This document shows, one piece after another, positions 21,801 through 34,411 of a stretch of 64,000 bases of DNA. The stretch is taken from positions 30,184,555 through 30,248,554 of the forward strand of contig OX940870.1 of NCBI GenBank assembly GCA_954871525.1, in the 5' to 3' direction. Position numbers and translations under genes: made by a program. Below the pieces are notes generated by a model. The model made no database searches. It was given only the letters and a program-made list of their open reading frames with translations, and was not told the DNA's origin. Each line of letters opens with the position of its first letter. Positions within the stretch are counted from its first letter, which is position 1. The stretch is from Parietaria judaica (Eukaryota; Streptophyta; Magnoliopsida; Rosales; Urticaceae).

Positions 21801-24728
21801 CGTATGTCAGGCTGGAGCTTTTAAAGTGGGACCCGCTACGCGAGAGAACAGATTTCATGAACATGAACTGGTAATTTGCTGTAACTCTCTCTTCACTTAT
21901 TAGTACTAATCAACTTATAAGTTCATTGAAGAAGGCTCTTTAATATATATATGTATATATGTATATATACCGAGCAACTATCAGTTGTTCCTTTTAAACT
22001 TGCATCGTTTCTGCTTTCCTGCTAATGTTATAACTTTGTATCAGTTTACTCTGAACTTTTCCCCACGTAACTTCTCTTTGTACATTTCCCTCTAAACTCG
22101 TCACGCTCTCTCAATTTATCTGACAATTTTTGTCAATGTTTAAGCCACGTGCGTCAAACAATATAATTCAACAGAAACCGTCAGATATTTAAGAAGATGA
22201 ACACGCTGAGATATCGGGACATATTTAGGGCAACAACTGAGAATTAGTCTTAAATTAATGTATTCTTGCTTGTTTAAGGCTTCGAGCTACTAGGAACTTA
22301 AATTGCAACATACACATATACGACAACTTGTATTTTTTATATTATTTCTCTTGCTGATTCTGTTGTTTTATTTATTCAGGCACTCATTGTTGATGGATTA
22401 CGGTTTGCCAGAAGACGGAAACAGCTTAATGCTTGGTGATGCCGATGCCAACCTTGTTCCCGAGCTTGTGGAAAAAGTTGCTCTCCCAATTTTGCACCAC
22501 GAAGTTGTTCAGTGCTGGGACATGCTTAGCACCCACGAAACGGAAAATGCGGTCGCTGCCATAAGCTTGGTTACGGATTATGTTCCAGCTTCTAGCGAAG
22601 CTCTTGCTGATTTATTGGTTGCCCTTCGAACCCGTCTAGCTGATGCTGTTGCCAGTCTTACGGTATTAGTTACTTCTTCTTATTACGATCTCTAATCTTA
22701 TTAAGTTTTTTAAGTAGCACGATCATCCACGAACCAATTCATTGCAAGATCATCTATTTAGCATCTGTTTATATTGTGTGGTATAAATACAGGCCCAAAA
22801 TTACACTCTTTGACCCCTTTGTTTTGTACTTATTTGTTGTCCCGCGTTTTGTGTCTCGTCGTCTAGAAATGGTGTTTTCTTTTCCCCCTATGGTGTCTAC
22901 TGTAAATCCTGAAATAAAAGAACAAATCTTAAGCTAGTTTTACGAATCTAACTTGGCTTCCATTTTTCATTCCTTAGATAGTGCATCGGGTCGAGCTTTA
23001 CATAAATAAACCCTTTAAATAATTTAGATAACAATACATGTGTAAAAATAAAAAAGATAATTAAAGTAAGTAAAATTTGTTAAGTCCATAGGGCATTTCT
23101 TGTCAGCCTCACAAAAACCTCTTTCTTGGCCATCAACCCCGACCCTGGAACCCACCCTCCCGAGTTTTGTTTCCAGAAATGAGTATACAAAAACTAGAAA
23201 CTGTGATAATTATGCTTCCCTCTTTATTCCTTGTTTCAGCTCTTAGATAATCACTAAGCTGGTTTTATAATTGTACAGCAAACCCTGGTAAAACACGCTA
23301 AGGATTTGGGAAAGCGAAGCACTGAAAATCTGCAATAAATTTAAGTAGAAATCAGCTGAAGAAACGGCTACAAATATGCTTATTTTAAATCTTAGCAGCT
23401 CAAAATCAAACAGTGAATAACATTAATAAAATCTAAGGAGTTAAATGAAATCAAACTAATAAACTAAAACAATGTTGTAAGAACTCCTTAATGGAGATTC
23501 CGTAACAAAATGTTTATCGTTGGTGGTATGATTTCAAAGTGATGCTCTTAGACTCAAGCTATCATATTTTGACAGGTTCCAACTTGGAGTCCACTTGTAT
23601 TGCAAGCCGTGGCTGATGCCCCGCGCATAGCGGCGTATCGCTTTGGCAGGGCTGTTCGGCTGATGAGAAACATCTGTTTGTGGAAAGAGATCTTGGCATT
23701 GCAGGTTATTGAGAAGCTCGCTCTTGATGACCTTTTGTGTGGAAAAGTTCTGCCTCATCTGAGAAGCATAGCACCAAACATTCACGATGCGGTCACAAGA
23801 ACCGAAAGAGTTGTCGCTTCTCTATCGGGGGTCTGGGCTGGTCCAAGCGCCACTGGGGATCGCAAGTATGTGGCTTTCTTTTTTCCTTACATTTTCCTAG
23901 TCTGGTCTCTGTGTAGATACTATAATAGATTGAACACGTTAATAATTGGAACATGTGCTGATAAAAAGGTTAGAACTAATATGGGGATTTAAAGGGTAGA
24001 AGTATTTTGGTCTGGAAGTTCGGTTTTGGATCAGTTTTGGGGCCTTTTTGTCAACAAGGAGGAAGAATGACCTGGCCTAGTCTTTTTTAAACCTGTTCGG
24101 GCTGGTTCCCTTTTTTTTCTTTTCTTTTTACTAATTTAATATAGTTTTTACTTTTTAGCTTTTAGGGTTTTCACTTGGCCTCTTTCCGAAAGGTAGATGT
24201 TTATTGTTTGATTTTTTTGAAGGTTATGTACTTATTTCAAAAGCCGCTGTAAAAATTTGGATATTTCCTTTTAATTATTGATTAAAAACATATTTTAAAA
24301 AACTGGGGTGGCTCAATTTTCGGCCTTGTACCGGTTTTAAAGGAATTTTACAAGCTTTTTCAAAACCATTAGATTGAGTCCAGGAACCGGGTCGAAAAAG
24401 GACAAGTAACAGAAAACCTTTTTTTTCCATTGTTTTTTCCTTCAATGAGGCTGCTTTATCTAATAAGCTCTTTCACGAGTTTTCTGAGGAAACTAAAAAA
24501 ATTATTGAGCACGTTTATTGTTGGGTAATCTGCAGCCGCAAATTGCAACCGTTGGTGGATTACATACTGTTACTGGGAAAACTTCTGGACAAGAAGCACG
24601 CGTTGACCATGTCGGAGTCCGAAACTAGCGGACTGGCTCGTCGGTTAAAGAAGATGCTTGTGGATCTCAATGAGTACGACAATGGCCGGCATATAGCTCG
24701 GACCTTCCATCTCAAAGAGGCCTTATGA
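18802..24728 (+). CDS. ILP1: ILP1-type GC-rich sequence DNA-binding factor homologue (GCFC), six exons
   Basis: The exons are 18802-19977, 20922-21089, 21191-21870, 22380-22662, 23576-23865 and 24536-24728. All borders are GT-AG, the phases agree, and the product is 929 residues (Arabidopsis ILP1 is about 908). The N-terminal third is low-complexity and basic/acidic (MSTKSRNFRRRGGD at the start). Then come a helical stretch with ARRLK, a region around IRDFVSIVCDFLQHKAPFIEELE, a basic helix MEMKRRAEIRRRRKARFDS, and the conserved C-terminal GCFC domain (about 620-900; LKWDPL, VPTWSPLVLQAV, FGRAVRLMRNICLWKEI). The family is nuclear. In Arabidopsis ILP1 was described as a repressor of CYCA2 that promotes endoreduplication, and it also partners the NTR1 spliceosome-disassembly factor. 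The stop at 24726-24728 ends the frame at LKEAL. Introns 1, 4 and 5 are AT-rich; no insertion with clear boundaries is seen in them. Confidence 0.94.
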
Positions 24729-26851
24729 AACTCCTCACCTGCATATCAAAACAACAATGGACAACAAAATCGAAGAGGTAAATCACCTAAGAAATTGGAT
24801 CTGAAGTCGCCGCTTCACGGAAAGCATGGACACGTCCGGTCAACTCCCGAACAGGTATTGATCGACCTTGAGCTCTCTCACGACGGCTATAGTTTATGGT
24901 GACGGTTTAGCCAGAATGTCAACTCCTATAATTGGCATACATAGATTTCCCGAGGTTGTGGTACTGATGCGGATATGCGGGTGAGATTGTAAAATTCTTC
25001 AAAAGGTAAAAAAGACTTGTTCAGTTCATCATCTTGTCAGTGGTTCTTCTTTACATTCATCGATGATTGACAGTAGCTTTTTGGCCTAACTATATGCTCT
25101 TAAATGATTAAAAAAATGACCCGCCTTACTTATTAATTGTGTTAAATATATTTGGCCCGTTTATAACACCGTGTTATCGTGTTTAATTCGTTCATTTACT
25201 GAGTGTGATATAGGTAAACAACAAATTGATTTATTTTTTACTCATTTAATTTAATTAATATATGTGTAATACATTTCTTGGTCAATGAAAATTATAAAAT
25301 TGACATATCATCTAAAGAATATTAATTTTTTAATCTTGTCTAATGGGTCTCATTATGTTTTTCATTTAAAATAAAGAAATAATTCATTCGGTATTACCTT
25401 GGTGTGTTTTTTTCTCCAGTGCCACCAGTAAATGCAACTTACAGGAAATTTGTTTTCAAAAAATTTACACTTTGCCTATTTATTTATGGAGAAATAATTA
25501 AAAAAAAATATTTGAATGCTATTCATAACTATTATTATTTACAGATATCCATGGTAATTAAGCTCGTTAAATATGATCAGCAATAACAGTTATTGATTTT
25601 TAAAAATGTATATCTGATCCGTCGATGAATCCATGCCGGCTAACTTGTTAAATTGGATTCCCGGTCAGCTATCATGAGGTTTTTTATTTGGTCGTATTCA
25701 TTCATTATTTGTAGGATTCGATGCGGATGGATTCAGACTCAATTATGAACAATTTAAAATCATTTACACCTTGTCGGTTTTTTGTTCCTTCATCCCAGAC
25801 TACTCCTCAAACTTTATATGAAATTATACAGAAAGTAAGAAATATTATTAAGTAGTAAAAAAGGGGGTCTACTTTAAAGTTCGAACATATTTTCGTATGG
25901 AAGAAGTTGGATTGGATAAGTTTCTTTTTTATTTTGCCTCGATATATCTTACTTATACAGCTCAAAATTATTAAAATTCAGGATGCCGTTATCAAGCTGA
26001 TTAGTAATAATTAATTGAATGATGGGGCTGCTATCGATCCTTCTAACCATTCTCCACTTTATTAATTTTTAAGTGATTTAGAATCTAATAAGCACAACGT
26101 TAAATTCGTTTCCTCAACTACTTTTTTCATTAACTTTAGGGTGATGTTTGAAATATGGTAAACATTTGTTGCCTTTATAAAAGATTGCTTTTTTATTTTT
26201 TCGTTAGTTTTTGTTTATCCAAATATTTGTTTCCTTTATAAGAGATTGGTAATATTCCAATAAATAAATAATTATGTGGCGGCGACCATTTAAGTGGGTC
26301 ATGCTTGTCTTTCCTAAGTGAAGTTGAAGGTTAGTTAGCTATTAGCTTACCTTTTGTGCCGTGCCGTGTTATATAAAATTAGTACTGTTGCCAGACTTTT
26401 ATTTCAATGAAGCACAAAAATTTATTTGTTATTAATTTTTCAAGTATGTAAATAAAAAGTTCATAAAAAATCATATTAAAACAATTATTAAAATCATAAA
26501 AAGATAATATTATTTTTGAAAATAATTTAGATTAAATTTATCGGGAAGGATAAAAGTTTATAAGCTCAGATCCCGATCAATTTTTACTCTTAAACCACAC
26601 AAGATATCCTTGTTTGCATTAATGAACAACAATTATTATTTTCTTTGTTCAATTTCATTTGAGCCCTCGAAACACTTATTTTACCGCTTATCACTTACGT
26701 AGTTGGGCGTGTTAGCTTCGGGTTTCGCTCGTTTGAGGATTCTCTAGCCTTTGTCCGTAAAGTTTTGTTTGATGAAATTGAATGGGTGTTTGTGTGCTCT
26801 TTCCTTGCCCGAGTTGCACTCGTTTGGGAGGCTCGGAGAGATCTTAACAAA
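24729..26851. other. Intergenic DNA downstream of ILP1
   Basis: The first few hundred bases would contain the ILP1 3' UTR. The rest is AT-rich, and I recognise no gene, RNA or bounded repeat. A GC-richer 150-base stretch at 26700-26850 directly abuts the truncated Copia LTR and may be debris of another element. Confidence 0.4.
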
Positions 26852-27061
26852 GTCAATATTGAGATAGTCAACTATGTCATTATGGTGTAATATTCTCATT
26901 CATTGTATTTCCTATTTCCACCTCTCTCAAGCCCTATAAATAGAGGCATATGAGGTTCATTGTAACACACATCAAAGAGCAATAATACTCTCTCTATTCT
27001 CTCTCATATTCTCTCTTCTTCTTGTTATGTTCTTAGCTTAGTTCTTCGTTATTTTATAATA
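26852..27061 (+). repeat. 5' LTR (truncated) of the eroded Copia element
   Basis: Matches the 3' LTR from GTCAATATTGAG to TTATAATA with only scattered changes. It contains CCCTATAAATAGAGG, a TATA box, near 26930-26945. The first 27 or so bases present in the 3' LTR (TGTTATAAATC onward) are missing. Confidence 0.88.
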
Positions 27062-27075
27062 CGTTATCAGCACGA
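27062..27075 (+). other. Primer-binding site, anticodon arm of tRNA-Ile
   Basis: CGTTATCAGCACGA directly after the LTR is complementary to the anticodon stem-loop of eukaryotic tRNA-Ile (IAU). The C sits where inosine 34 would pair. Internal (half-tRNA) priming is known in Copia elements. The tRNA assignment is from memory of the tRNA sequence. Confidence 0.6.
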
Positions 27076-27220
27076 GTCTCTGATTAATTGAGGTAATAGT
27101 TTTTGTATTAATTTTGCAATGATGGCACACGACGATAAATTTCTTGTGAGAAATTCAATCATAAAGCCTAGCTATTTTTGTTTTATATTCATGCGATGAT
27201 GGTATTAGTGAATCTATTAA

Positions 27221-27991
27221 AAGAACCTTTGGTCAAGAGGGGTTTTAGGTCCCCAACCTTTCAAAGTGTGGGCAAAAATACACAATTTTTGTTAAATGTA
27301 AAATCCGTTGGTCCTTCCGTTAGAGATGTTAAATTCTGCTTATGTGGCATCGTTAAACTGCCAAATGGACTGCCAACTTGTAATATTAATTGTATAATTT
27401 AATTAATAAGAACAAATTAAACGTATTTTAATTATGATATAAAAAATTAATACTTTAAATTAAATAAATAAGTTTTACTCCCCTAAAAATCTAACAGGCT
27501 CTTCATTTGAACATGAGTAATTTTTTGAAAAACGACGGATTATTAAACACGACAAAATTGCAAAGATTACATAACAACGGTTTATTAGAAACAACTAGAA
27601 TTTTGAAAAAACGACCGATTATTGAAAACAATTGCAATTTAAAAGAATGACATAGTAAAGATGTGAATAATATTGAAGCACGAGTTCAAAAATAAGAACT
27701 ATGCGTTAAATAAGTATTGCTCGTTAATTTAAAGTTTTAATTTATTTTTTGAATCATAATTAAAATATTTAAATTTATTCTTATTAATTAGGTTATGTAA
27801 TTAATATTACAAATTGGCAATCCATTTGGTAGTTTAACGATGCCACGTCAGTAGACTTTAACATCCCTAATGGAAGGACCAACGGATTTTACATTTAACA
27901 AAGGTTGTGTATTTTTGTCCACACTTTGAAAGGTTGGGGACCTAAAACCCCTCTTGACCAAAAGTTGTGCATTATTGCCGCTATTAACCCT
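27221..27991. mobile_element. Large foldback MITE inside the Copia element
   Basis: Two arms of about 250 bases are inverted copies: 27225-27475 and about 27715-27991. They share GGTCAAGAGGGGTTTTAGG and CCGTTGGTCCTTCC in opposite orientation. The right end CCGCTATTAACCC resembles the CCGCTATTATCCC end of the MITEs at 447 and 11915, so it may be a distant relative. The left outer end is degraded and no target duplication could be confirmed. There is no coding capacity. Confidence 0.75.
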
Positions 27992-28024
27992 TTTATTTAT
28001 TTATTTTTCCAAATTAATAAAATA

Positions 28025-28293
28025 TTATATATATAGTATGGTCTTTATCAAATATCGTATACAGTACATGATATATATATAAATATTCTTATAGAGTGCA
28101 TTGATTACAATATACCATGATTTCATATATATATATATATTTGCATATATATATATAGTATATCGGATATATATATGTATATATATATATATATATACAT
28201 ATAACATGTTCTGAATTTTTAACTATAATTATATACTACTAATACAGTTTGTCAAAAATATATATGTTTATATGCATGCTACTGTTTAACATT

Positions 28294-28330
<37 letters not shown>
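28025..28330. repeat. (TA)n-rich tracts
   Basis: Several long TA dinucleotide runs (28120-28200 and 28298-28324 among them). Open frames rich in Ile and Tyr across this stretch come from the repeat and are not genes. Confidence 0.9.
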
Positions 28331-28332
<2 letters not shown>

Positions 28333-29613
28333 TTTAGCTTTATAACATTTTTTTCCCTTATGAAAATATCTATAGCGTGGATTTGTTATGCTAAAATTTA
28401 TCTGAGTGCTATGGATCTTGAAAATACCATAAAAGAAAGAAATTTACGAGTTTATGAATATTTTTAAAGTTATGCACTGAAGTGGTGATGATATATTATG
28501 AGTAGCTGACAAGTTAAAGGTTAATCTCGCTCAAGGACTAGATCACTCCCTGAAGCGAATTTTATATTCTAGCTAATGAAAAAAATTAAATGAGTCGCCA
28601 AGTTAAGCGAATGTTATATTTCCTGAAGCAAATGACATGTGAGTATTATACAATATAAGTAGATAATCGTATATAGTTAAATTTTGTCAAGTTTGGGAAA
28701 AGTTTACATTACCACCAGAAGTGGACAAATAATTTTATAAACCCACACCAGAAGTGGATAAATAATGTATAGAAACAGAATAATGACAATATAATTCTTT
28801 GAAGATGACATAAATAAGAACTCGAAAAGAAATTCCCTAGAGAGAATTTCTAGTTTTATATTTTGAAAGCTAAAAGTGCTAGAGTAATTTCATTCCTCGA
28901 AGTAAATGTTGACCAAAATAGTCGAAGTGTTAAAAAGCTCCTAACAATGTCTATATTTTTGAATTAGTATTCTCTTTTTATTATTTGCTTTATATGTTTA
29001 TTATTTAATTTTAATTTGTGTATTATCTATTATTATTTTTAAGTGGTTACCCATTACATATTTACATATATTATTCCTTAAAATAAATTGGTTTATGAGC
29101 TATTGAGATAAAGCATATTGCAAGCTGAATATTGCAATGCTATTAGTGAAGTTATGTTGACGCCGATCTCAAAGATATGTTGTTGTGAAAATTTCATCTA
29201 CCTGAAGTAGAAAATAAATTAAGTATATTGGAATTACTACCAGAAGTAGAAAATAAATTAACAATATTGAAATTACTACTTGAAGTATAATAACGAAAAT
29301 ATTTTAAGTTGAGATATATGGCAACAATACACGTATTTAAGTTTTTAACCCTAGAATGGAAGCCTTATATATGAGCTTTATTATCTAAACATGAATGTTT
29401 TTCACTTGATGAACTTATTGCATAAGCTCAAACGTGAAAAAGGGGAGAAAGTATCATGATTTAGATACATCAATATTATTGAGATTATAAGTAAGCATAA
29501 ATGGAACTTATGAAATATCCTCCAGAAGAGGTCTGCTCAAAATAAGAGCTTTAAGTTAAAGAAAGTGAGCATTCCCTCTCCATGTATTATATGATGAATA
29601 GATTAGAAAAATG

Positions 29614-29849
29614 GAACCGGAAATTCACTAATAGAACCAGAAGTTCGAATGGAACAAGAAGTCCACTAGTAGAACCAGAAGTTCGTTAACAGAACCGGAA
29701 GTTCACTAATAGAACCAGAAGTTCGCATGGAATCAGAAGTTCACTAGTAGAACCAAAAGTTCACTAATGGAACCAGAATTTCACTAATGAAACCAGAAGT
29801 TCATTAATGGAACCAGAAATTCACTAATAGAACATGAAGTTCACAAATG
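29614..29849 (+). repeat. 20-bp minisatellite, 12 units
   Basis: Twelve head-to-tail units based on GAACCAGAAGTTCACTAATG; ten are 20 bases and two are 18 bases. The unit length is not a multiple of three and stops occur, so the array is not a coding repeat now. Looser CAGAAGT repeats occur upstream at 28715-28765 and 29195-29290 in the same element. Confidence 0.9.
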
Positions 29850-31826
29850 TTGGCATTACCGGTGTGGCTATACCGGATCAATAATGATGCAAAAACAGTT
29901 GAGAATTCATATTTGATGTTAGCAATGACCGGTATGATTATCCCGAATAAATAATTTATTAATGAACAACATGGTTCGTTGAATTCTCATATGGTGATTG
30001 ATTTAAAAGTTAAGAATTTATTGAAACATTAGCATGTTGCGATTAGTAAACCTGGAATATTTATGGGCCCATATATCAGTGAAATATTGTGAGTAGATGT
30101 ATCTACAAAATGATCAAGAAAAGTATATATTAAGTAGCAACTTGAAGTTTGCAAGAAAATTCCAGATTATGGATTGAATTTCGTTGACTGCTAAAGGAAA
30201 AAGACATCTCATTTGATGAGTATATGAATCACCTTATTGGTTTAGTCAAATATTTGGTTAAAAGCTCCATTGATTATAGATAATAATTGAAAATAAGGTT
30301 CCCTACGAATTAGGGATATCATGCATCAAGCCAACGATAAAAAAAATTAAAAGATCTCTCCGATTTACAAGGTTTCCATCTATAATATTTTAATGTGCCA
30401 TATGATATTGTGGTCTCCACCACAACACATATAAGATGGGTTCTCTCCAGAATGAGAGTTGACTAATAATTTTGTCACAAAGAGGGGAAGAAGATCGACA
30501 GTTGAATATACATATAGAAATTGAAATTAATATGATCCTCATTTATACTGCCATATAAATATATATATATATATATATATAAACTGTCAGGCTCCAATCC
30601 CGGAAGGATATTTATTATTTAGATTGACATATGATATTAACATGTCACTCGAATCCCAAAGGCAATAACGAAATTGCATGGAGCGTATAATTAAATGGCC
30701 ATATTAAGGAGGTAGGTTTCCCTGCAGAAACCAAGGACATAACTATTACAAAACCATAGAAGCTTATCATGTACCTGGAAAACTATTGAAATATAAAAGA
30801 ACTCGAAAGTTGTGTCGTTCTATTGAACAAATGGGATCGAGAGTTATTAGAAATTGTCGACAACATGTACATACAAATTAACGCTATATAAATAGAAAAG
30901 TAATATAGAGGATCTTGAATGATTGAAATTGAAAAACAATTGGCCAAATATGAAGACGCGATATTGGACCAGTAGTCCAAACATTTTGAAAGTGGGCATG
31001 CTAGTGGGGTACAAAGATATATGCGAAGTTTTGTTGAGTTAAATTTATGTGAACATTTCGCGAATCCTAGCATTTAATGTCCTTTTGTGGTGGATATAAT
31101 ATATATGGCAGTGTTAAGTTTATAATATGCGTCCTATAAAAGTGATCACAAACTTATGAATTATGGATCTCGAAGACCCGAAAAATAATAAAATCCTAGG
31201 TTATATATATCGGAGCATTAGTTAAATGCTAAAGATGAATTTATAGAGAACGTCCTCGTTACTCTTTCTATGAACATAAGCCATACGAATTCCTGAAGAA
31301 TTCATTGAGGCAACGTATAGATTGAGAAACTTTTAATGAGAACAAAAGAGTCAGTTGAACTTTATACGATTTAGAAATATTCATTGAGTACCCCAATGAT
31401 TATGATATTATGAAATATTTTGTTTTTAAGTGATGAATTTATTACATTATAGTATCTTTGGAGTACTTGTGTTTTTATGTTTTTTTTTACAGGTTGTCTA
31501 TACATAAGGATCGTATATCATTAGAAAATTATCTCAGTTCGTGGGAAAATGCTTACAATGAAGTGAAAGACTCGATTCAAGCAATTGTCTGGCGGATTTG
31601 CTCACAGAGGCGCTACTTGCTTCTTCAATCAAGAAACCGGCCCACAAGATTGGAATGATATAGCTCCAAGAAGTTAAATGTTCTTGTCATGAGGGGGAGT
31701 AAACGCGCTGTACTCTTTTTCCTTTACCAAGGTTTTATCCCGCATTGGGTTTTCCTGGAAAAGTTTTAACGAGGTAGCTGAAACTCAATTATGCGTATTA
31801 CGATGACATTGACATCCAAGGGTGAG

Positions 31827-32063
31827 TGTTATAAATCAAGAGATTTGGTGGATGTCAATATTGAGATAGTCAACTATGTCATTATGGTGTAATATTCTCA
31901 TTCATTGTATTTCCTATTTCCACCTCTCTCAAACCCTATAAATAGAAGGATATGAGGTTCATTGTAACACACATCAAAGAGCAATAATACTCTCTCTATT
32001 TCCTCTCATATTCTCTCTTCTTCTTGTTATGTTCTTAGCTTAGTTCTTCGTTATTTTATAATA
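31827..32063 (+). repeat. 3' LTR of the eroded Copia element
   Basis: Starts TGTTATAAATC and ends TTATAATA, so the end pair TGTTATAA/TTATAAtA is nearly perfect. CCCTATAAATAGAAGG is its TATA region. The 5' flank of the element is lost, so no target duplication can be tested. Confidence 0.85.
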
Positions 32064-32151
32064 GTTACATAGTTCTCTATGGTCGCTACATATTTGCACA
32101 TGGGGTCATTAATTACCATAATAATGTAATGTATATTCAAGATCTATACAT

Positions 32152-33126
32152 AAAGGTTCAACTTACCGATGTTAAAAATAAACCGATTACCGTTTTCGAC
32201 GGATTAATCGATAGCTTACCGATTAACCGACGGAAAACCTATAATACTGTAGCTTACCGATTACCGATACTTTTCGATGATTATCGACGGATTATCGATA
32301 CGTTTCAATACTTTTCGACGGAAAACTTACAAAATATTTTTATAATATCATACACACATATAATTCCATCACTAGTCTCAAATCTAAAACACTAATATTA
32401 AGTCACTTTATTAGTTTAAGTGTATAATATTAAGTCAAATTATTATGTGAAGTGAATATGTATGTTAATTAAGTGTGTAATATTAAACGAATATGCATGT
32501 TAATTGTATATGTATTTTAAGAAATTTAATATTAGTTGAAGTGTATAATATTAAATGAATATACATATTAAGTGTATATGTATGTTAGGTGAAGTTAATA
32601 TGTATGTTAAGTGTATAATATTATTTGAAGTGTGTAATATTAAGTTAAATTATTAGGTGAAGTGTATGTGTATGTTAAGTGTGAATGTGTGATATTAGTT
32701 GAATAACAAAAAGTCCCACATTGATAGATGACAAGAGTTTGGTGATGTTTATATACCAAATATTAGGGACAAGGGCTTTGGCCCTTTGGGTCATAGGATT
32801 TTGTGGATGGGGGAGGACTCACACAAATGTTACACCACCACACGCGCGCACCGCCGCCGTCCGACCGGACGTGACGGGGTGGGGTGGGGTGCTCTTGTGT
32901 GAGTATTATTTTTGCCGAAAGTTTAATTCGTATTTTTGCCGCGAATTTTTTTTATTTAACCGAAAAGTCCACACGCATTTGTCAAAAATCGGTTGGAAAA
33001 GGTTTTATCGAAAAGCTCGATAATCGTCGAAAAGTATATAAAACGATAAGTATTAGAGCCGGCAACTTACCGGTAACTACCGAAAAGACTGAAAATCGGC
33101 GATTATCATCGAAAATGCGAACCTTG
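32152..33126 (-). mobile_element. hAT-type non-autonomous element 1
   Basis: The ends are AAAGGTTCAAC on the left and GCGAACCTTG on the right, inverted copies of a CAAGGTTC terminus. They are flanked by CTATACAT (32144-32151) and CAATACAT (33127-33134), a 7-of-8 match. The left 180 bases are the reverse complement of the right end of the element at 35293-36905. Both ends are full of CGATTATCG and ACCGATTA motifs. A GC-rich core at 32840-32890 is also present, inverted, in the neighbour at 33500. Confidence 0.82.
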
Positions 33127-33499
33127 CAATACATAACGTCAAATAGTAGTGAGAAGTTTACTTTGAGGAAAAGACTTGTTTTGATTTGATGTGCAAAAAT
33201 ATAACGAATAAATTTATATATGGGATCACGATTTCTTGTTAATCAAGTCAAATATCACGAAATATGTGGTTAGAAAGAGATAGCTTTTGAGTATTTACGG
33301 TGAAAATATCCTATAATTAAAGAAATGAATAACAAAATGATTTACTTGATAATTTATTTCCCAAATCACATACCATTTGAAAATTATTGTAGTTTTCTTT
33401 ATTTGAAATATTATTCTCCAGTACTTTTTTGGACAATTTACCGCTCATTCAAATTGTCTATAGCTTACTACAAAAGTGTCTAAAACCGAGTATTTAAAG

Positions 33500-34411
33500 C
33501 AAGGTTCAAAATTTTGCGAAATTCGGTCGACATTTTGACCGATTTTCATTTTTCGGAGATATGCGAAACGGAAGCCTCGTCGTTTCGCTGGATTTTTACC
33601 ATTTTTCACAAAATTCGCATGGGCAAGTGGATGAAATATCGTTTTTCGTTTTTGTGAGTAAAATTTGTGAAAAATAGTTGGAATTTCGCATGAAATTACA
33701 CTTTTGGTATATTTCGGTAAAAATAATTATACTCACCCCACCACGGCCGGCGGCGGCGCGCGTGTGGTAGAACATTTGTGTGAGTCCTCCTCCATCCACA
33801 AAATCCTATGACCCAAATGGCCTAAGCCCTTATCCCTAATATTTGGTATATATACATCACCAAACTCTTGTCATCTATCAACGTGGGAGTTTTTGATATT
33901 CAACTAATATCACACATTCACACTAACATACACATACACTTCACCTAATAATTTAACTTCATATTATACACTTCAAATAATATTATATCAACGTGGGAGT
34001 TTTTGATATTATAACTTCATATTATACACTTCAAATAATATACATCACCAAACTCTTGTCATCTATCAACGTGGGAGTTTTTGATATTCAACTAATATCA
34101 CACATTCACACTAACATACACATACACTTCACCTAATAATTTAACTTCATATTATACACTTCAAATAATATTATACACTTAATATACATATTAACTTCAC
34201 CTAACTGCATACATATACACTTAATATACATATTCATTTAATATTATACACTTCAACTAATATTAAATTTGTTAACATACATATACAATTAACATGCATA
34301 TTTACTTAATATTACACACTTAACATACATATTCACTCCACATAATAATTTGACTTAATATTACACACTTCAACTAATAAAGTGACTTAACATTATACAT
34401 TTCACCTACAT
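33500..34411 (+). mobile_element. hAT-type non-autonomous element 2, right end altered
   Basis: Begins CAAGGTTC and is flanked by a perfect ATTTAAAG duplication (33492-33499 and 34412-34419). The undisturbed site is seen in the tandem copy at about 35262-35269, confirming insertion. Its interior is an inverted relative of element 1 (33600-34400 against 32380-33000). The right end lacks the expected GAACCTTG terminus. Within it a block at 33853-34030 is repeated at 34041-34175. Confidence 0.7.

Larger units (their letters stand above)
26852..32063 (+). mobile_element. Eroded Copia-type LTR retrotransposon, 5.2 kb
   Basis: Two direct LTRs with few differences bound the element: 26852-27061 (5', lacking its first 27 or so bases) and 31827-32063 (3', 237 bp). 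A primer-binding site follows the 5' LTR, and a purine-rich CCAAGGGTGAG precedes the 3' LTR. The interior has no long open frame. I see only a possible zinc-knuckle trace near 29850-29885 and a short tail frame at 31460-31660, so the protein genes are dead. A foldback element is inserted near the 5' end, and a 20-bp minisatellite occupies 29614-29849. The Copia assignment rests on the short LTR, the primer-site type and the layout, not on a readable polymerase. Confidence 0.75.

Noticed and set aside
28025..28467. Tyr/Ile-rich short frames on both strands
   Set aside because: They are products of TA dinucleotide runs.
29614..29849. A CRISPR-like array
   Set aside because: Units are contiguous 20-mers with no unique spacers, in a plant retrotransposon.
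32840..32900. CpG-island-like promoter in the GC-rich block
   Set aside because: The block is internal to a hAT-type element and repeated inverted at 33735-33770; no gene follows.
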